Positions 42,550 to 51,403 of a stretch of DNA of 64,000 nucleotides are shown in pieces (positions within the stretch are counted from its first letter, which is position 1; each line of letters opens with the position of its first letter). The DNA comes from Antricoccus suffuscus (lineage in GTDB: Bacteria; Actinomycetota; Actinomycetes; Mycobacteriales; Antricoccaceae), in assembly GCF_003003235.1 (NCBI RefSeq), contig NZ_PVUE01000012.1, positions 62,001 to 126,000 on the forward strand. The letters are read 5' to 3'. A program made the translations under genes and the position numbers. The notes below the pieces were generated by a model. The model saw nothing but the letters and a program-made list of their open reading frames with translations, was not told the DNA's origin and did not search any database.

Positions 42550-45500
42550 TCACGCAATTGGCGGAACGCTTGATGCCGGTCGCGTGCGCCGCTCGGCGAG
42601 GTCCCGTTCGCAGCGTCGGAGCAGAGCGACGCTGCCTTGAAGGCGTGCCATCTGGGCCGCTGTTCGAAGCCGCGCGATCGCGGCGGTCTGATCGTCGTAA
42701 CGCGAGCGCATTCGCAGGACTTCGGGCAGCCACCACTGATCGGTGCGCGCGTACCCGTCGATGATGGCTGCATCGAGGACGGCGCTGGCGGCGTCCGGGT
42801 TGCCGTCGCGCTCATATAAGTCGGCGAGAAGAGAGAGCCAGTACGGCATCCTCGCGAATGACCCTTCCGCTTTGAGACGCGCAATTCCGAGTTGGGTTGT
42901 CGTGAAGCCTGAACTGCCCTCCTGCGACCATCCGTTGAGGACGCGACCCCACTCGCGGTAGTAGGCGAAGTCGTACCGCTTGCACAGGTCGCGAAGCTCA
43001 CTCACCGCAGCACGGAGCTCAGAGATGTTGCCGCTCATCTGATGTGTTATTGCTCCGTAGGCCAGGGCGACCGCGAGACTATATGGATGCTTAATCGAGC
43101 GTGCGTCGGCGATCGCTTCACGCGCGCTGGTGATGGCGGCGTCTTGATGGCCGAGCAGCCAGTGCGCGTGAGCCGACCATGCCTTGCCGTGCACGTCCGG
43201 CCGAGTGCCGACACTCAGTGACGCGGCGCCGCGGGTGAGTTGAGCGGCGAGCTCAAAATGGACGAGTGCCTCAGCCGGTTTGCCCAGACTCATAATCGAT
43301 CCGCCGAAGGCAAAGTGCGCCGGACCGCTCAACTCGGACGTGGATTCGACCAAGCCCAGCACCCGCGTCACCGTACGGTGCCCGCCGCTGATGTCTCCCT
43401 GAACGAACTGCGATGTCCACAGGCCGATGAGCCCGGTCAACTCCGAGCCCTCGTCATGGAGCCGCTCGGCGAGTTCGATCGTGCGTAAGAGAGTTTGTTG
43501 CAGGCTCGCGGAGGCATAGCCGAACCTAGCGTTGAGAGGGGCTGCCATTCCCTCGAGAATCGCCAGCTCTCGCCGGTCTCGCAGGTTGCCTTCGGGCATC
43601 GTAAGCACAGCCGATAACGCCGATCGGTGCATCCGAATCGCCTCGGTATGCGCAAACCTGGCCGCTGCGATGCCGGCGGCGCGTGTGAAGTATGACGCCG
43701 CCTTCTCTGGGTGGCCGCTCCGCGAATACTGCTCCGCAAGCTGGGCGCAGACCGAGTCAGGTTCATCGGCGTACATCGACTCCAGCGCCTGCGCGACCCG
43801 CCGATGCAGAAGCCAGCGTTTCGGAGGACTGACCTGGAGGTAGGCACACTCGCGCAGCAGGTCATGGGAGAAGTCGTACCCGTCGCGCAACTCGTATAGG
43901 ATTCGTCGCTGCCACAGCTCATCAACGGCCCCCACAACGGTGTCCGCGTCGAGGTCACTCGCTTCGGTGAGCAGTGCCAGTGTGAAGTTCCGGCCGATCG
44001 CTGCGGCAAGGCCGGCGACGTCCCGACCAACCGGCGAGACTTGTTCAAGGCGGCCGCGTAGAACGGAGGTGAAGTCGCCAGCGGGGAGCGGCGCGCCGTT
44101 GAGATCGGCCGTTGTCCGGGCCGCTTCCACGACGTACAGGGGGAAGCCTCCCGTCATTTGCTGCAGCAGATCAGCGTCGTGCGCCGGTATAGACCTTCCG
44201 GATATTGCTGTCGCCAGTTGCGCGGTGTCCGAGGCCTCCAAGGGACCGAGCGAAAGTTCGGTGAGCAGGCCAGCGGCCCGAATACCGGCGATCCACTTGG
44301 TGAGCTCGTGCTGACCGTCGAGACCGGAACGGACCGTGGCCGCCACCATGAGCGGCGCGTTGTGGACTAGCCCTAAGCAGAATGTCACGAGTGCCAGTGT
44401 CGTCATATCGCACCAATGCAGATTGTCCAGGACCAAAAGGGTCGGGCGTCCGGCGCCGAGCAGTGCGCGCGCCATCCCTTCGAAGAAGCGGTGCCGCTGC
44501 CAGGCGTCCACCATGGCGCGCGCCGCGACCGCGGGCTCAACACGATCACCCGTGGACGGCACGAGGCGATCGACCTCGGCTCGCCACACTGGATCCAAGT
44601 TGGCAGTCGCCGTTCGGAGGTCCGGGGTCCGCAACCAGTCGGCTACAGGGGCGAGTGCGAGTCGTCCTGACGTTCCGAAGCACTGAGTCGTTGCTACCAC
44701 GGCGCCTTGGTTACGTGCTTCCCGGCAGAGTTCCGCGACGAGGCGCGTTTTACCAACGCCCGCGTCTCCGCGAACGAGCGCGAGACCGGGACGGCCGGCG
44801 GCCGCTGCACGCCACGCCGACTGCAGCACCGTAATTTCGCGATGGCGGCCGACGAGCTGTGCGACTGCCATACCAGAGCGGCCGACAGCCGACGTGATCG
44901 GAGCGCGTGTTGTCCTTGGTGGTTGACCACCGGACAGCAGGTCGTGCAGCGTACGACGAGTGGCCTCGTCGGGCTCGACTCCTAGGTCGCGTTCGAGCAC
45001 GGAGCAACAGCGGTGAAACGTGCTCACGGCCCCGGCGCGATCACCCAGCTCGGCCTGCAGTTGCATCAACGTCCGGTAACCGGTCTCTTCCAACGGGGCC
45101 AACGTTATTCGTCTGCGGGCGGCCTTCACTGCTGCGGTCAGGTCCCCTGAGTCGGCCCGGACCTCACACACGAGGTCGCACAAATCAATGCAGCTGCGTT
45201 CGAGATCGGCCCTTGCTTCGAGGAGCCAGTCGTCGTACAGGCCCGGCAACATGTCACCGCGATACGCTTCGATGGCAGCGGTCGCGTGGGTCAAAAGCCC
45301 CATCGGGTCGGCGGCTTCGGCCGCGCCCAACGCTTGCGCACGCTCGATGATGAACCTACGGATGTCGACGACACACGTCTCAGTGTCGTGCCAGCAGAGG
45401 TCAGTTGGCGTGGTTGCAAGCGCGCTGTCGACGCCGAGGACATTTCGAAGCTTGTGAAGCTCCCGCCGTAGGTTGGTTAATGCCTGAGCATTAGACGATT

Positions 45501-45660
45501 CTGGCCAGAACAAGCCTGCGATGTGCTGACGGCTCTGCGGCGTATCGGCGTGATAGGCGAGAAACGCCAGGAGCGCAATGGTTCGCGACGAACGCGTCCG
45601 GGCTGTCCCGGTAACGTCGTCGACGACGGTCTGTTCCCCCAACAGCGATACTTTGAGCAT
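42550..45660 (-). CDS. Very large SARP/LAL-type transcriptional activator with AAA ATPase and TPR domains
   Basis: 1036 residues. N-terminal winged-helix DNA-binding domain (about 1-95) and bacterial transcriptional activation domain (BTAD, about 96-240, YRTLMQLQAELGDRAGAVSTFHRC), as in AfsR/DnrI-type SARPs. Central ATPase with Walker A GDAGVGKTRLV near residue 295 and LLVLDNLHW Walker B; the C-terminal half is helical repeats rich in Ala and Leu resembling TPRs. Unlike typical LAL proteins there is no C-terminal LuxR helix-turn-helix visible. Located 35 bp after the acyl-CoA dehydrogenase, same strand, and 89 bp before the FAD oxidase. Confidence 0.9.
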   Translation of the reverse strand: MLKVSLLGEQTVVDDVTGTARTRSSRTIALLAFLAYHADTPQSRQHIAGLFWPESSNAQALTNLRRELHKLRNVLGVDSALATTPTDLCWHDTETCVVDIRRFIIERAQALGAAEAADPMGLLTHATAAIEAYRGDMLPGLYDDWLLEARADLERSCIDLCDLVCEVRADSGDLTAAVKAARRRITLAPLEETGYRTLMQLQAELGDRAGAVSTFHRCCSVLERDLGVEPDEATRRTLHDLLSGGQPPRTTRAPITSAVGRSGMAVAQLVGRHREITVLQSAWRAAAAGRPGLALVRGDAGVGKTRLVAELCREARNQGAVVATTQCFGTSGRLALAPVADWLRTPDLRTATANLDPVWRAEVDRLVPSTGDRVEPAVAARAMVDAWQRHRFFEGMARALLGAGRPTLLVLDNLHWCDMTTLALVTFCLGLVHNAPLMVAATVRSGLDGQHELTKWIAGIRAAGLLTELSLGPLEASDTAQLATAISGRSIPAHDADLLQQMTGGFPLYVVEAARTTADLNGAPLPAGDFTSVLRGRLEQVSPVGRDVAGLAAAIGRNFTLALLTEASDLDADTVVGAVDELWQRRILYELRDGYDFSHDLLRECAYLQVSPPKRWLLHRRVAQALESMYADEPDSVCAQLAEQYSRSGHPEKAASYFTRAAGIAAARFAHTEAIRMHRSALSAVLTMPEGNLRDRRELAILEGMAAPLNARFGYASASLQQTLLRTIELAERLHDEGSELTGLIGLWTSQFVQGDISGGHRTVTRVLGLVESTSELSGPAHFAFGGSIMSLGKPAEALVHFELAAQLTRGAASLSVGTRPDVHGKAWSAHAHWLLGHQDAAITSAREAIADARSIKHPYSLAVALAYGAITHQMSGNISELRAAVSELRDLCKRYDFAYYREWGRVLNGWSQEGSSGFTTTQLGIARLKAEGSFARMPYWLSLLADLYERDGNPDAASAVLDAAIIDGYARTDQWWLPEVLRMRSRYDDQTAAIARLRTAAQMARLQGSVALLRRCERDLAERRTRPASSVPPIA

Positions 45661-45695
45661 CCTGCACTGGCCTTCCCATCCTCAAGGGTAGACCG

Positions 45696-46880
45696 CTAGA
45701 AGCCGTACGACTTCCCGATGACGTCGAGCATGATTTCGTCGGCGCCGGCGCCGATCCGATAGAGGCGGATGTCGCGAAATACGCGTGAGACGTCGTACTC
45801 GTCCATGTACCCGTTGCCGCCGTGGATCTGCATGCACTGGTCGGCAACGTCCCACGCGGTCTGGGTCGCCAGCAACTTGCACATCGAAATCTCGCGGACC
45901 GGGTAGTCGCCGCGGGCGTAGCTGCGCGCGGTCTGATAGATCAGTGCGCGGGCCGCCTCGATCTTCGTCGCCATATCGGCGAACTTGTGCCGGATCGCCT
46001 GATGCTGACCGAGCGGCCGGCCAAACGTGTGGCGGTCCGTCGCGTACTGAACGGTCCGGTCGAAGGCATACTGCCCATAGGCGAGGCAGCCGGCGGCGCC
46101 GATCAGCCGCTCGGCCTGCAGCTCCCACATGATCTGGGTGAATCCCTGTCCGACCTCGCCGAGCACGGCGTCGTCGCCGACGAAGACATTGTCAAAGGAC
46201 AGCAGGGCGGTGTCCGAGGCGTGCATGCCGACCTTTTTAAGCTTTGCCTGGCGTACGACGCCGGGGGTGTCCATCGGTACTAAGAAGAGGGTGAATCCCT
46301 TGTGACCGGCGGAGGGGTCGGTCTTCGTCACAAGCAGGATCATCGAGTTGCGGTGCCCGTTGGTGATGAAGGTCTTGGAGCCATTGATTCGCCACCCGCC
46401 GTCTTCACGCACGGCGCGTGTGCGGATCCCGGCGACGTCGGAACCCGCGTCAGGTTCGGTGATGCCGAGGCTGAACACCATGTCGCCGGCGACGCCGGGC
46501 CGAACCCAACGCTGCTTCTGCTCCTCGGTGCCGAACTCGAGTATCGGCGGCATCACCATGTCGGTATGCACCGAGAGCCCCATAAGCAGACCACCGCTGC
46601 CGCCGCGCGCGACCTCCTCGGCCAGTACCAGGTTGCTGAAGTAGTCGCCGCCTTGCCCACCGTACTGTTCGGGCACGGACAGGCCGAGGAAACCGTTGTC
46701 GCCCAGGGACTTCACGATTGAGTTAGGGAAGGTGTCCTGCTCCCATGCGGTCACGTTCGGCGCTATCTCGCGGTCAACGAACGAGCGGATCGAAGCACGC
46801 AGCGCGTCATGCTCCGCGTTGAAGATGACATGCGCGCCGGGCGCGGAATGCGTCGCCTGCACGTCGTGGGTCGATGTCAC
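45696..46880 (-). CDS. Acyl-CoA dehydrogenase
   Basis: 394 residues from GTG 46880, chosen because GGGAGG lies upstream and the extension to 46949 would read through the promoter region. Flavin and substrate motifs: FSLGITEPDAGSDVAG, NGSKTFITNGH, KKVGMHASDTALLSFDNV, TFGRPLGQHQAIRHKFADMAT, and QIHGGNGYMDEY; the catalytic Glu lies in the last region (DISGAGADEIM-type end here reads RIGAGADEIM). Oxidises an acyl-CoA to the enoyl-CoA. Divergent from a CrtI-like oxidoreductase and acyl-CoA ligase, suggesting one pathway. Confidence 0.92.
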   Translation of the reverse strand: MTSTHDVQATHSAPGAHVIFNAEHDALRASIRSFVDREIAPNVTAWEQDTFPNSIVKSLGDNGFLGLSVPEQYGGQGGDYFSNLVLAEEVARGGSGGLLMGLSVHTDMVMPPILEFGTEEQKQRWVRPGVAGDMVFSLGITEPDAGSDVAGIRTRAVREDGGWRINGSKTFITNGHRNSMILLVTKTDPSAGHKGFTLFLVPMDTPGVVRQAKLKKVGMHASDTALLSFDNVFVGDDAVLGEVGQGFTQIMWELQAERLIGAAGCLAYGQYAFDRTVQYATDRHTFGRPLGQHQAIRHKFADMATKIEAARALIYQTARSYARGDYPVREISMCKLLATQTAWDVADQCMQIHGGNGYMDEYDVSRVFRDIRLYRIGAGADEIMLDVIGKSYGF

Positions 46881-46934
46881 TGTGTCGCCCTCCCGAGGAC
46901 TGTTAACGGTTCTGGTCAATTTAGTACAACCAGT

Positions 46935-46958
46935 TTCCAAAGGTTCCAAATTTTTGAA
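46935..46958. promoter_or_regulatory. Direct repeat in the divergent ACAD/CrtI-like promoter region
   Basis: TTCCAAA occurs at 46935-46941 and 46944-46950 with a 9-bp period, followed by TTTTTGAA (46951-46958), a partial inverse. The 123-bp gap is unusually AT-rich and should contain both divergent promoters; repeat length suits a dimeric regulator. Confidence 0.5.
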
Positions 46959-47003
46959 TCTGTGTTAAATTTTCCCGAATACCAGAGTACGACGGGAGCG
47001 CCC

Positions 47004-48317
47004 ATGCAGTCGTCAGGGGAGTCGTTTGACGCGTTGGTCATCGGGGCCGGCGCGGGTGGCCTGTTTGCCGCTGCTCGCCTCCAGCACCTCGGCTATCGCA
47101 CGCTAGTTGTCGAGCGGCTAGATAAGGTGGGCGGCCGTGCGTCGACGAACGACATCGACGGTTTCAAGGTCAACAACGGCGCGATCGTCATCGAGACCGG
47201 CGGCATCACCGAGGAGACGTTCCGCGAGGTCGGGGCCGACTTCGACGTACGTTCACCGCACCCACCGCTGCTGTATCGCATAGGCGGCAAGGAAGTAGAC
47301 GTCACAGGTGGCGGTTGGGGACTACTGCTGTCGAAGATGACCCGTAGCGGAGCGAAGCTGCTCAAGGTGCTCGGCGCCGCGCGCAGCGACAGCGGCTTGC
47401 CGGAGGATGAGCTCACTACCGCCCAATGGGTCGCGAAGTTTACAAAGAACGAGTCGGTTCATGGAATCTTCCGCAACATGTGCGGGTCGGTCTTTGCCGT
47501 GGGATCTGACGAGCTCCCCGCGCGCGTGTTTCTGACCTACTTCACCCGCAAGAGTGCGTTCAAGACGTTCGGATTCTGCCCAGAAGGCACCATCGGCATC
47601 TGGAAGTCGCTGGTTCGTGCTATCGAGCGAGACGGCGGCCAAGTGTGGCTGTCCGCAGAGGTCGAGTCGCTGTCGGTTCAGGACGGCAAGGTCATCGGCG
47701 CGACGATTCGGCGCGACGGCGAGACCGTGCAGGTTCGCTGTGCTTTTGCAGTCAGCGATGCCGGCCCGGCGGCGACGGTCAGCCTCGTCGGTCCGGACAA
47801 TCTGCCCGAGGACTACCGAGCAGAAGTGCGCCGTACGGACCGGCCGACGGCAATGATCACCGTCAACTTCGCCAGCGAGCGGCGGCTCATCGAGGCGCCG
47901 GGAATGGTCAGCTTCGCCAAGACCGATCGGCTCTGCTATCTGGCGAACTTCACCGACATCTGCCCAGAGATGGCGCCGTACCCGTGGAATCTGTATGTCG
48001 GCACGTCGGTCCCCAAGCCATCGGTGGGGCAGTTCGACGAGGAAGCCGAGACGCAGATCCTGATGGAGGAGCTACGACGCGAGGTGCCGGGCTTCGACGA
48101 AGCGCGCATTCTGTCCGTTGCGGTGACCAGGGACGGCTGGCCGCCACAACGCGCGGTCGCCGGCTTCGACCTCCCACACACAACACCGATCGACAACTTG
48201 TGGAACGTGGGAGACGGGGTCAAGGAATACGCGAACGGCGGCACCACGGCCTGTGCCGAGACCGCGCAGCTCGTGGTTGGCGAGATCCAGCAGCAGTTCG
48301 CAGTGCCGGTGCACTAA
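47004..48317 (+). CDS. NAD(P)/FAD-dependent oxidoreductase (phytoene-desaturase-like)
   Basis: 437 residues from ATG 47004 (GGGAG upstream). N-terminal dinucleotide motif VIGAGAGGLFAAARLQHLGYRTLVVERLDKVGGRASTND is the CrtI/amine-oxidase hallmark; a FAD-closing C-terminal segment reads NLWNVGDGVKEYANGGTTACAET. Catalyses desaturation or oxidation of a hydrophobic substrate. Not part of a carotenoid cluster, since no phytoene synthase is near; the companions are an acyl-CoA ligase and dehydrogenase, so an acyl or terpenoid acid is likelier. Confidence 0.85.
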   Translation: MQSSGESFDALVIGAGAGGLFAAARLQHLGYRTLVVERLDKVGGRASTNDIDGFKVNNGAIVIETGGITEETFREVGADFDVRSPHPPLLYRIGGKEVDVTGGGWGLLLSKMTRSGAKLLKVLGAARSDSGLPEDELTTAQWVAKFTKNESVHGIFRNMCGSVFAVGSDELPARVFLTYFTRKSAFKTFGFCPEGTIGIWKSLVRAIERDGGQVWLSAEVESLSVQDGKVIGATIRRDGETVQVRCAFAVSDAGPAATVSLVGPDNLPEDYRAEVRRTDRPTAMITVNFASERRLIEAPGMVSFAKTDRLCYLANFTDICPEMAPYPWNLYVGTSVPKPSVGQFDEEAETQILMEELRREVPGFDEARILSVAVTRDGWPPQRAVAGFDLPHTTPIDNLWNVGDGVKEYANGGTTACAETAQLVVGEIQQQFAVPVH

Positions 48318-48354
48318 CCCGACTGACCATCCGACCTACCAACGGGGGGCATTG

Positions 48355-49977
48355 ATGACGATGCAGACACTCACCGAGTCCTACTGGCCAGCCGACACGT
48401 CGGCTCCGCTTCTTGAGCTCACCGTTGGTGGACTGCTCACCGCGCAGGCTGCCAAAACCCCTGATGCAGTGGCGATCATCGGTACGGCGTACGGCACGAG
48501 TGAGGCTCGTAGGCTGACCTACGCCGAGCTGCTTGGCGAAGCTCGTGCGATCGCATCGACGATCCTCGGGTACGCCGCACCGGGGGACTTCGTCGCCATG
48601 TGGGCGCCGAACGTCATTGAGTGGCCGATCGTGGAATACGCCGCGGGCCTCGCGGGAGTCACCCTCGTGGCCCTCAACCCGGTCCTGCGTGAGCGCGAGC
48701 TGGCTTACGCGCTGGACGACTCCAAGGCGAGACTGCTGATATATGCCGAAACGTCGCGCGCCTACGACATGAAGAGCGTGCTGGAGAGCGCGCGTCCCGA
48801 TCGCGCCTACCTTGAGCATGTCATCAGCCTGGCCGATCTTGCCGGTCTGCCTGCGGACTCCGAATTGCCCGATCTGAGGTCGATCAGCCCCGACGCGCCC
48901 GCCATGTTGCAATACACGTCCGGCACCACTGGTGACCCGAAAGGTGTCCTGCTGCGGCACCGCTCGCTGGTCAACAATGCCAAGATGACCATGGACGTCA
49001 CCGAGGCCGAACCCGGCGCGATGTGCCTCAACCCGTTGCCGATGTTCCACACCGCCTCCTGCATTATCAGCACTCTTGGGCCGGTGTGCTTGGGCGGCGG
49101 CGTCGTACTCGTGGAGCAGTTCATCCCCGACGTCGTTTTGGACCTGATGCGGGACGAGAAAGTGAGTGTCCTGTTCTTCGTCCCGACGGTGCTCGGCGCG
49201 CTCATTGAAGCCCAGCGGGCGTCGGACAAGCCCGCTCCGAGGCTGCGCACGATCATGGGTGGCGCGGCCACGGTGCCGAGCGTCATGATTGAGGCGGCCA
49301 ATGAGCTGTTCGGCGCGACCGTGCACAACCTGTTCGGCCAGACCGAGCTGGCGCCGGTGTTGACCGCGATCCGGCGTACCGACTCGTTGCAGGACCAGCT
49401 GACGACCGTCGGACGGCCGATCCCGCAGGTCGAGTGCAAGATCACCGACCCCGCGACGGGGGAGACCATGCCGCTTGGCGACGTGGGCGAGATCTGTGCA
49501 CGCGGCCCGCAGCAGATGCTCGAGTACTACGGCAAACCAGACGCCACGGCCGCAGCCATCGACGCCGACGGCTGGCTGCATATGGGTGACCTTGGCACTA
49601 TGGGTGAGCGTGGTTTCGTGACCGTGACGGGGCGGTTGAAAGACATGATCATCCGTGGTGGCGAGAACATCGCACCGGCCGAAGTCGAGTCGATCCTGGT
49701 CCGTCACCCGGAGGTGTTGGAGGCCGTCGTGCTCGGCCTGCCGGACGAGAAGTGGGGCGAGACCGTGGCCGCGGTCATCAGGCCGCGCGGCGAACCGCGG
49801 GCCGATCTTCGGGCTTCGCTGGAAGCGCACTGTCGTGCCAGCTTGTCGCCGTACAAGGTGCCGTCGACCTGGTACGTCAGCGACGAGCTGCCGATGACGC
49901 CGACCGGTAAGGTGCAGAAGTTCCGGCTGCGTGAAGTGATCGACGGCGGCACGCTCGTCGCTCTAGACCGCGACTGA
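48355..49977 (+). CDS. Long-chain or aryl acyl-CoA synthetase (AMP-binding)
   Basis: 540 residues from ATG 48355 with GGGGGG just upstream; the earlier in-frame start lies inside the preceding gene. ANL motifs YTSGTTGDPKGVLLRH, NLFGQTE, GWLHMGDLGTM, GRLKDMIIRGGENIAPAEVE, PTGKVQKF. Adenylates a carboxylic acid and makes the CoA ester for the divergently encoded acyl-CoA dehydrogenase. Its 3' end overlaps the convergent globin gene by 15 bases. Confidence 0.92.
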   Translation: MTMQTLTESYWPADTSAPLLELTVGGLLTAQAAKTPDAVAIIGTAYGTSEARRLTYAELLGEARAIASTILGYAAPGDFVAMWAPNVIEWPIVEYAAGLAGVTLVALNPVLRERELAYALDDSKARLLIYAETSRAYDMKSVLESARPDRAYLEHVISLADLAGLPADSELPDLRSISPDAPAMLQYTSGTTGDPKGVLLRHRSLVNNAKMTMDVTEAEPGAMCLNPLPMFHTASCIISTLGPVCLGGGVVLVEQFIPDVVLDLMRDEKVSVLFFVPTVLGALIEAQRASDKPAPRLRTIMGGAATVPSVMIEAANELFGATVHNLFGQTELAPVLTAIRRTDSLQDQLTTVGRPIPQVECKITDPATGETMPLGDVGEICARGPQQMLEYYGKPDATAAAIDADGWLHMGDLGTMGERGFVTVTGRLKDMIIRGGENIAPAEVESILVRHPEVLEAVVLGLPDEKWGETVAAVIRPRGEPRADLRASLEAHCRASLSPYKVPSTWYVSDELPMTPTGKVQKFRLREVIDGGTLVALDRD

Positions 49978-50376
49978 CTCCTCGGTGGCACCGGCCATCA
50001 TCAGCGACGCGACCGCGCCCAGTGCTTCCAACCAGGCCGAGGTCATCGCCGATGTCCACTGAGCGCCGCCGATCTCTTCCATGGCGGCGATCATGCACTC
50101 TGCGACGGCGTCGTACATTGGCGCCGTGACGCCGAACGACGCGTGCTTCGCGCCGAGAGCACCTAGCGTGTTACTCAGCCACGCGGAGTCGTCGAGATGA
50201 TCGAGCACCGCGATGATCGCTTCGCGCAGCATCTTCGCTTGTGGCGCTGTGTCGGTGCTAAACATCGGGCGGACCGATGGGTAGCGCTCGAACAGGATCT
50301 CGTAAAAGCGAGTCGTGAGCCCGTCTTCTGCCTCGTCAACCAGCCCGAGGCTGGTCTCTAAAAGTTCTTTATCCAT
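49963..50376 (-). CDS. Single-domain globin (flavohaemoglobin-type haem domain)
   Basis: 137 residues from ATG 50376. Globin helices with B10 Tyr (Y25), E7-region Gln (Q46) and proximal His H78 in LGAKHASFG, the pattern of flavohaemoglobin globin domains that convert NO to nitrate. No reductase domain is attached, so electrons must come from another protein. The extension to 50448 is rejected. Overlaps the convergent acyl-CoA synthetase by 15 bases at their stops. Confidence 0.9.
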   Translation of the reverse strand: MDKELLETSLGLVDEAEDGLTTRFYEILFERYPSVRPMFSTDTAPQAKMLREAIIAVLDHLDDSAWLSNTLGALGAKHASFGVTAPMYDAVAECMIAAMEEIGGAQWTSAMTSAWLEALGAVASLMMAGATEESVAV

Positions 50377-50492
50377 GGGCCAAACTCTGCCGGTCGCGTG
50401 TTTCGTTCGAGACTTCCCCAGGTCGCCGGTAGGTAAACTCCTGCGCACCGCGTGACCGCGGCGTCCGTGAGAACCGCGCCAGTCGCGCAGCG

Positions 50493-51398
50493 TCAGGACG
50501 CGGTGACGTGAGGTAAGACGCTCTCACTGAGCGCGACCATCTGGTCGTAGTCGTCGAGGACGGGGCTGAGCACGAGATGCTGTACGCCGAGGCCCAGCAG
50601 GTGCGTCAGCGCGTCGATGACCTCGCCCGGTTCGGCGCACAATGCGACCTTCTCGGCGAGGTTCGGATTGCCGTAGTGCGAGCCAAACCAGTCGCGGATG
50701 GCCGACCAGGTGGCGTTGGTCTTCGCCCCTACGTGCAGATAAACCCGTTTCGCGATCGGGAAGTCCGGTCGCTCCTCGATGTGCGGGCGCAGCAGGTCCA
50801 GCGCCGTCTCGAAGTCTCTGGTCGACATCGACCCGGCCCCGATGAAGCCGTCGCCCAGTCGCGCGGTCCGCTCCAAGGCCGGCGGCGTACGGGCGCCGAA
50901 CCAGATCGGCGGACCGGGGCGTTGCACCGGCTCGAGCGGGCGCCGCTCCTGGTCGAGGTTCCACGGCCCATCCGACGAGGCGGTCTGCTGCTCGAGAAGT
51001 TCGCGCAACAGGACGATCCCGCGCTCGAACTCGGTCACTCGGCGGTTGACCGTGAGGCCGTGCCGGGCAGGCGCGGCACGGTCGTTGCCGATTCCCACAC
51101 CGGCGATCAGCCGGCCGTCGCTGAGCCGGTCGACCGTCGCGAGTTCACGCGCGAGGTGGATCGGGGATCGCAACGGCGTGATGAGTACGGCGACTCCCAG
51201 TGACGCCGAGGAGGTCGACACAGCGGCCACCGACAGCGTCTCGAGCGGGCTGAGCGCGCCGGGCGCCTGCGGGTCGGTGACCCACAGGCTGGTGAATCCG
51301 CGGCGTTCAGCCTCGGAGGTGAACCGCACGAGCTGCTGGCCGGCGCCGGGCGTCGTACCTCCCTGCGGGATGTCGATTCCGAAACGACCGGTCAGCAT
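50493..51398 (-). CDS. LLM-class flavin/F420-dependent oxidoreductase
   Basis: 301 residues of the bacterial-luciferase-like superfamily: SLWVTDPQAPGALSPLETLSVAAVST, VDRLSDGRLIAGVGIGND, PPIWFGARTPPALERTARLGDGFIGAG. In actinobacteria this subgroup usually uses F420, but the cofactor cannot be proved from sequence. It begins six bases after the PPDK stop and is thus the downstream gene of the PPDK operon. Substrate unknown. Confidence 0.88.
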   Translation of the reverse strand: MLTGRFGIDIPQGGTTPGAGQQLVRFTSEAERRGFTSLWVTDPQAPGALSPLETLSVAAVSTSSASLGVAVLITPLRSPIHLARELATVDRLSDGRLIAGVGIGNDRAAPARHGLTVNRRVTEFERGIVLLRELLEQQTASSDGPWNLDQERRPLEPVQRPGPPIWFGARTPPALERTARLGDGFIGAGSMSTRDFETALDLLRPHIEERPDFPIAKRVYLHVGAKTNATWSAIRDWFGSHYGNPNLAEKVALCAEPGEVIDALTHLLGLGVQHLVLSPVLDDYDQMVALSESVLPHVTAS

Positions 51399-51403
51399 GA
51401 CCG

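Noticed and set aside
48220-49830. 536-residue minus-strand ORF
   Set aside because: Antisense to the acyl-CoA synthetase and the end of the CrtI-like gene; His/Arg-rich with no domain.
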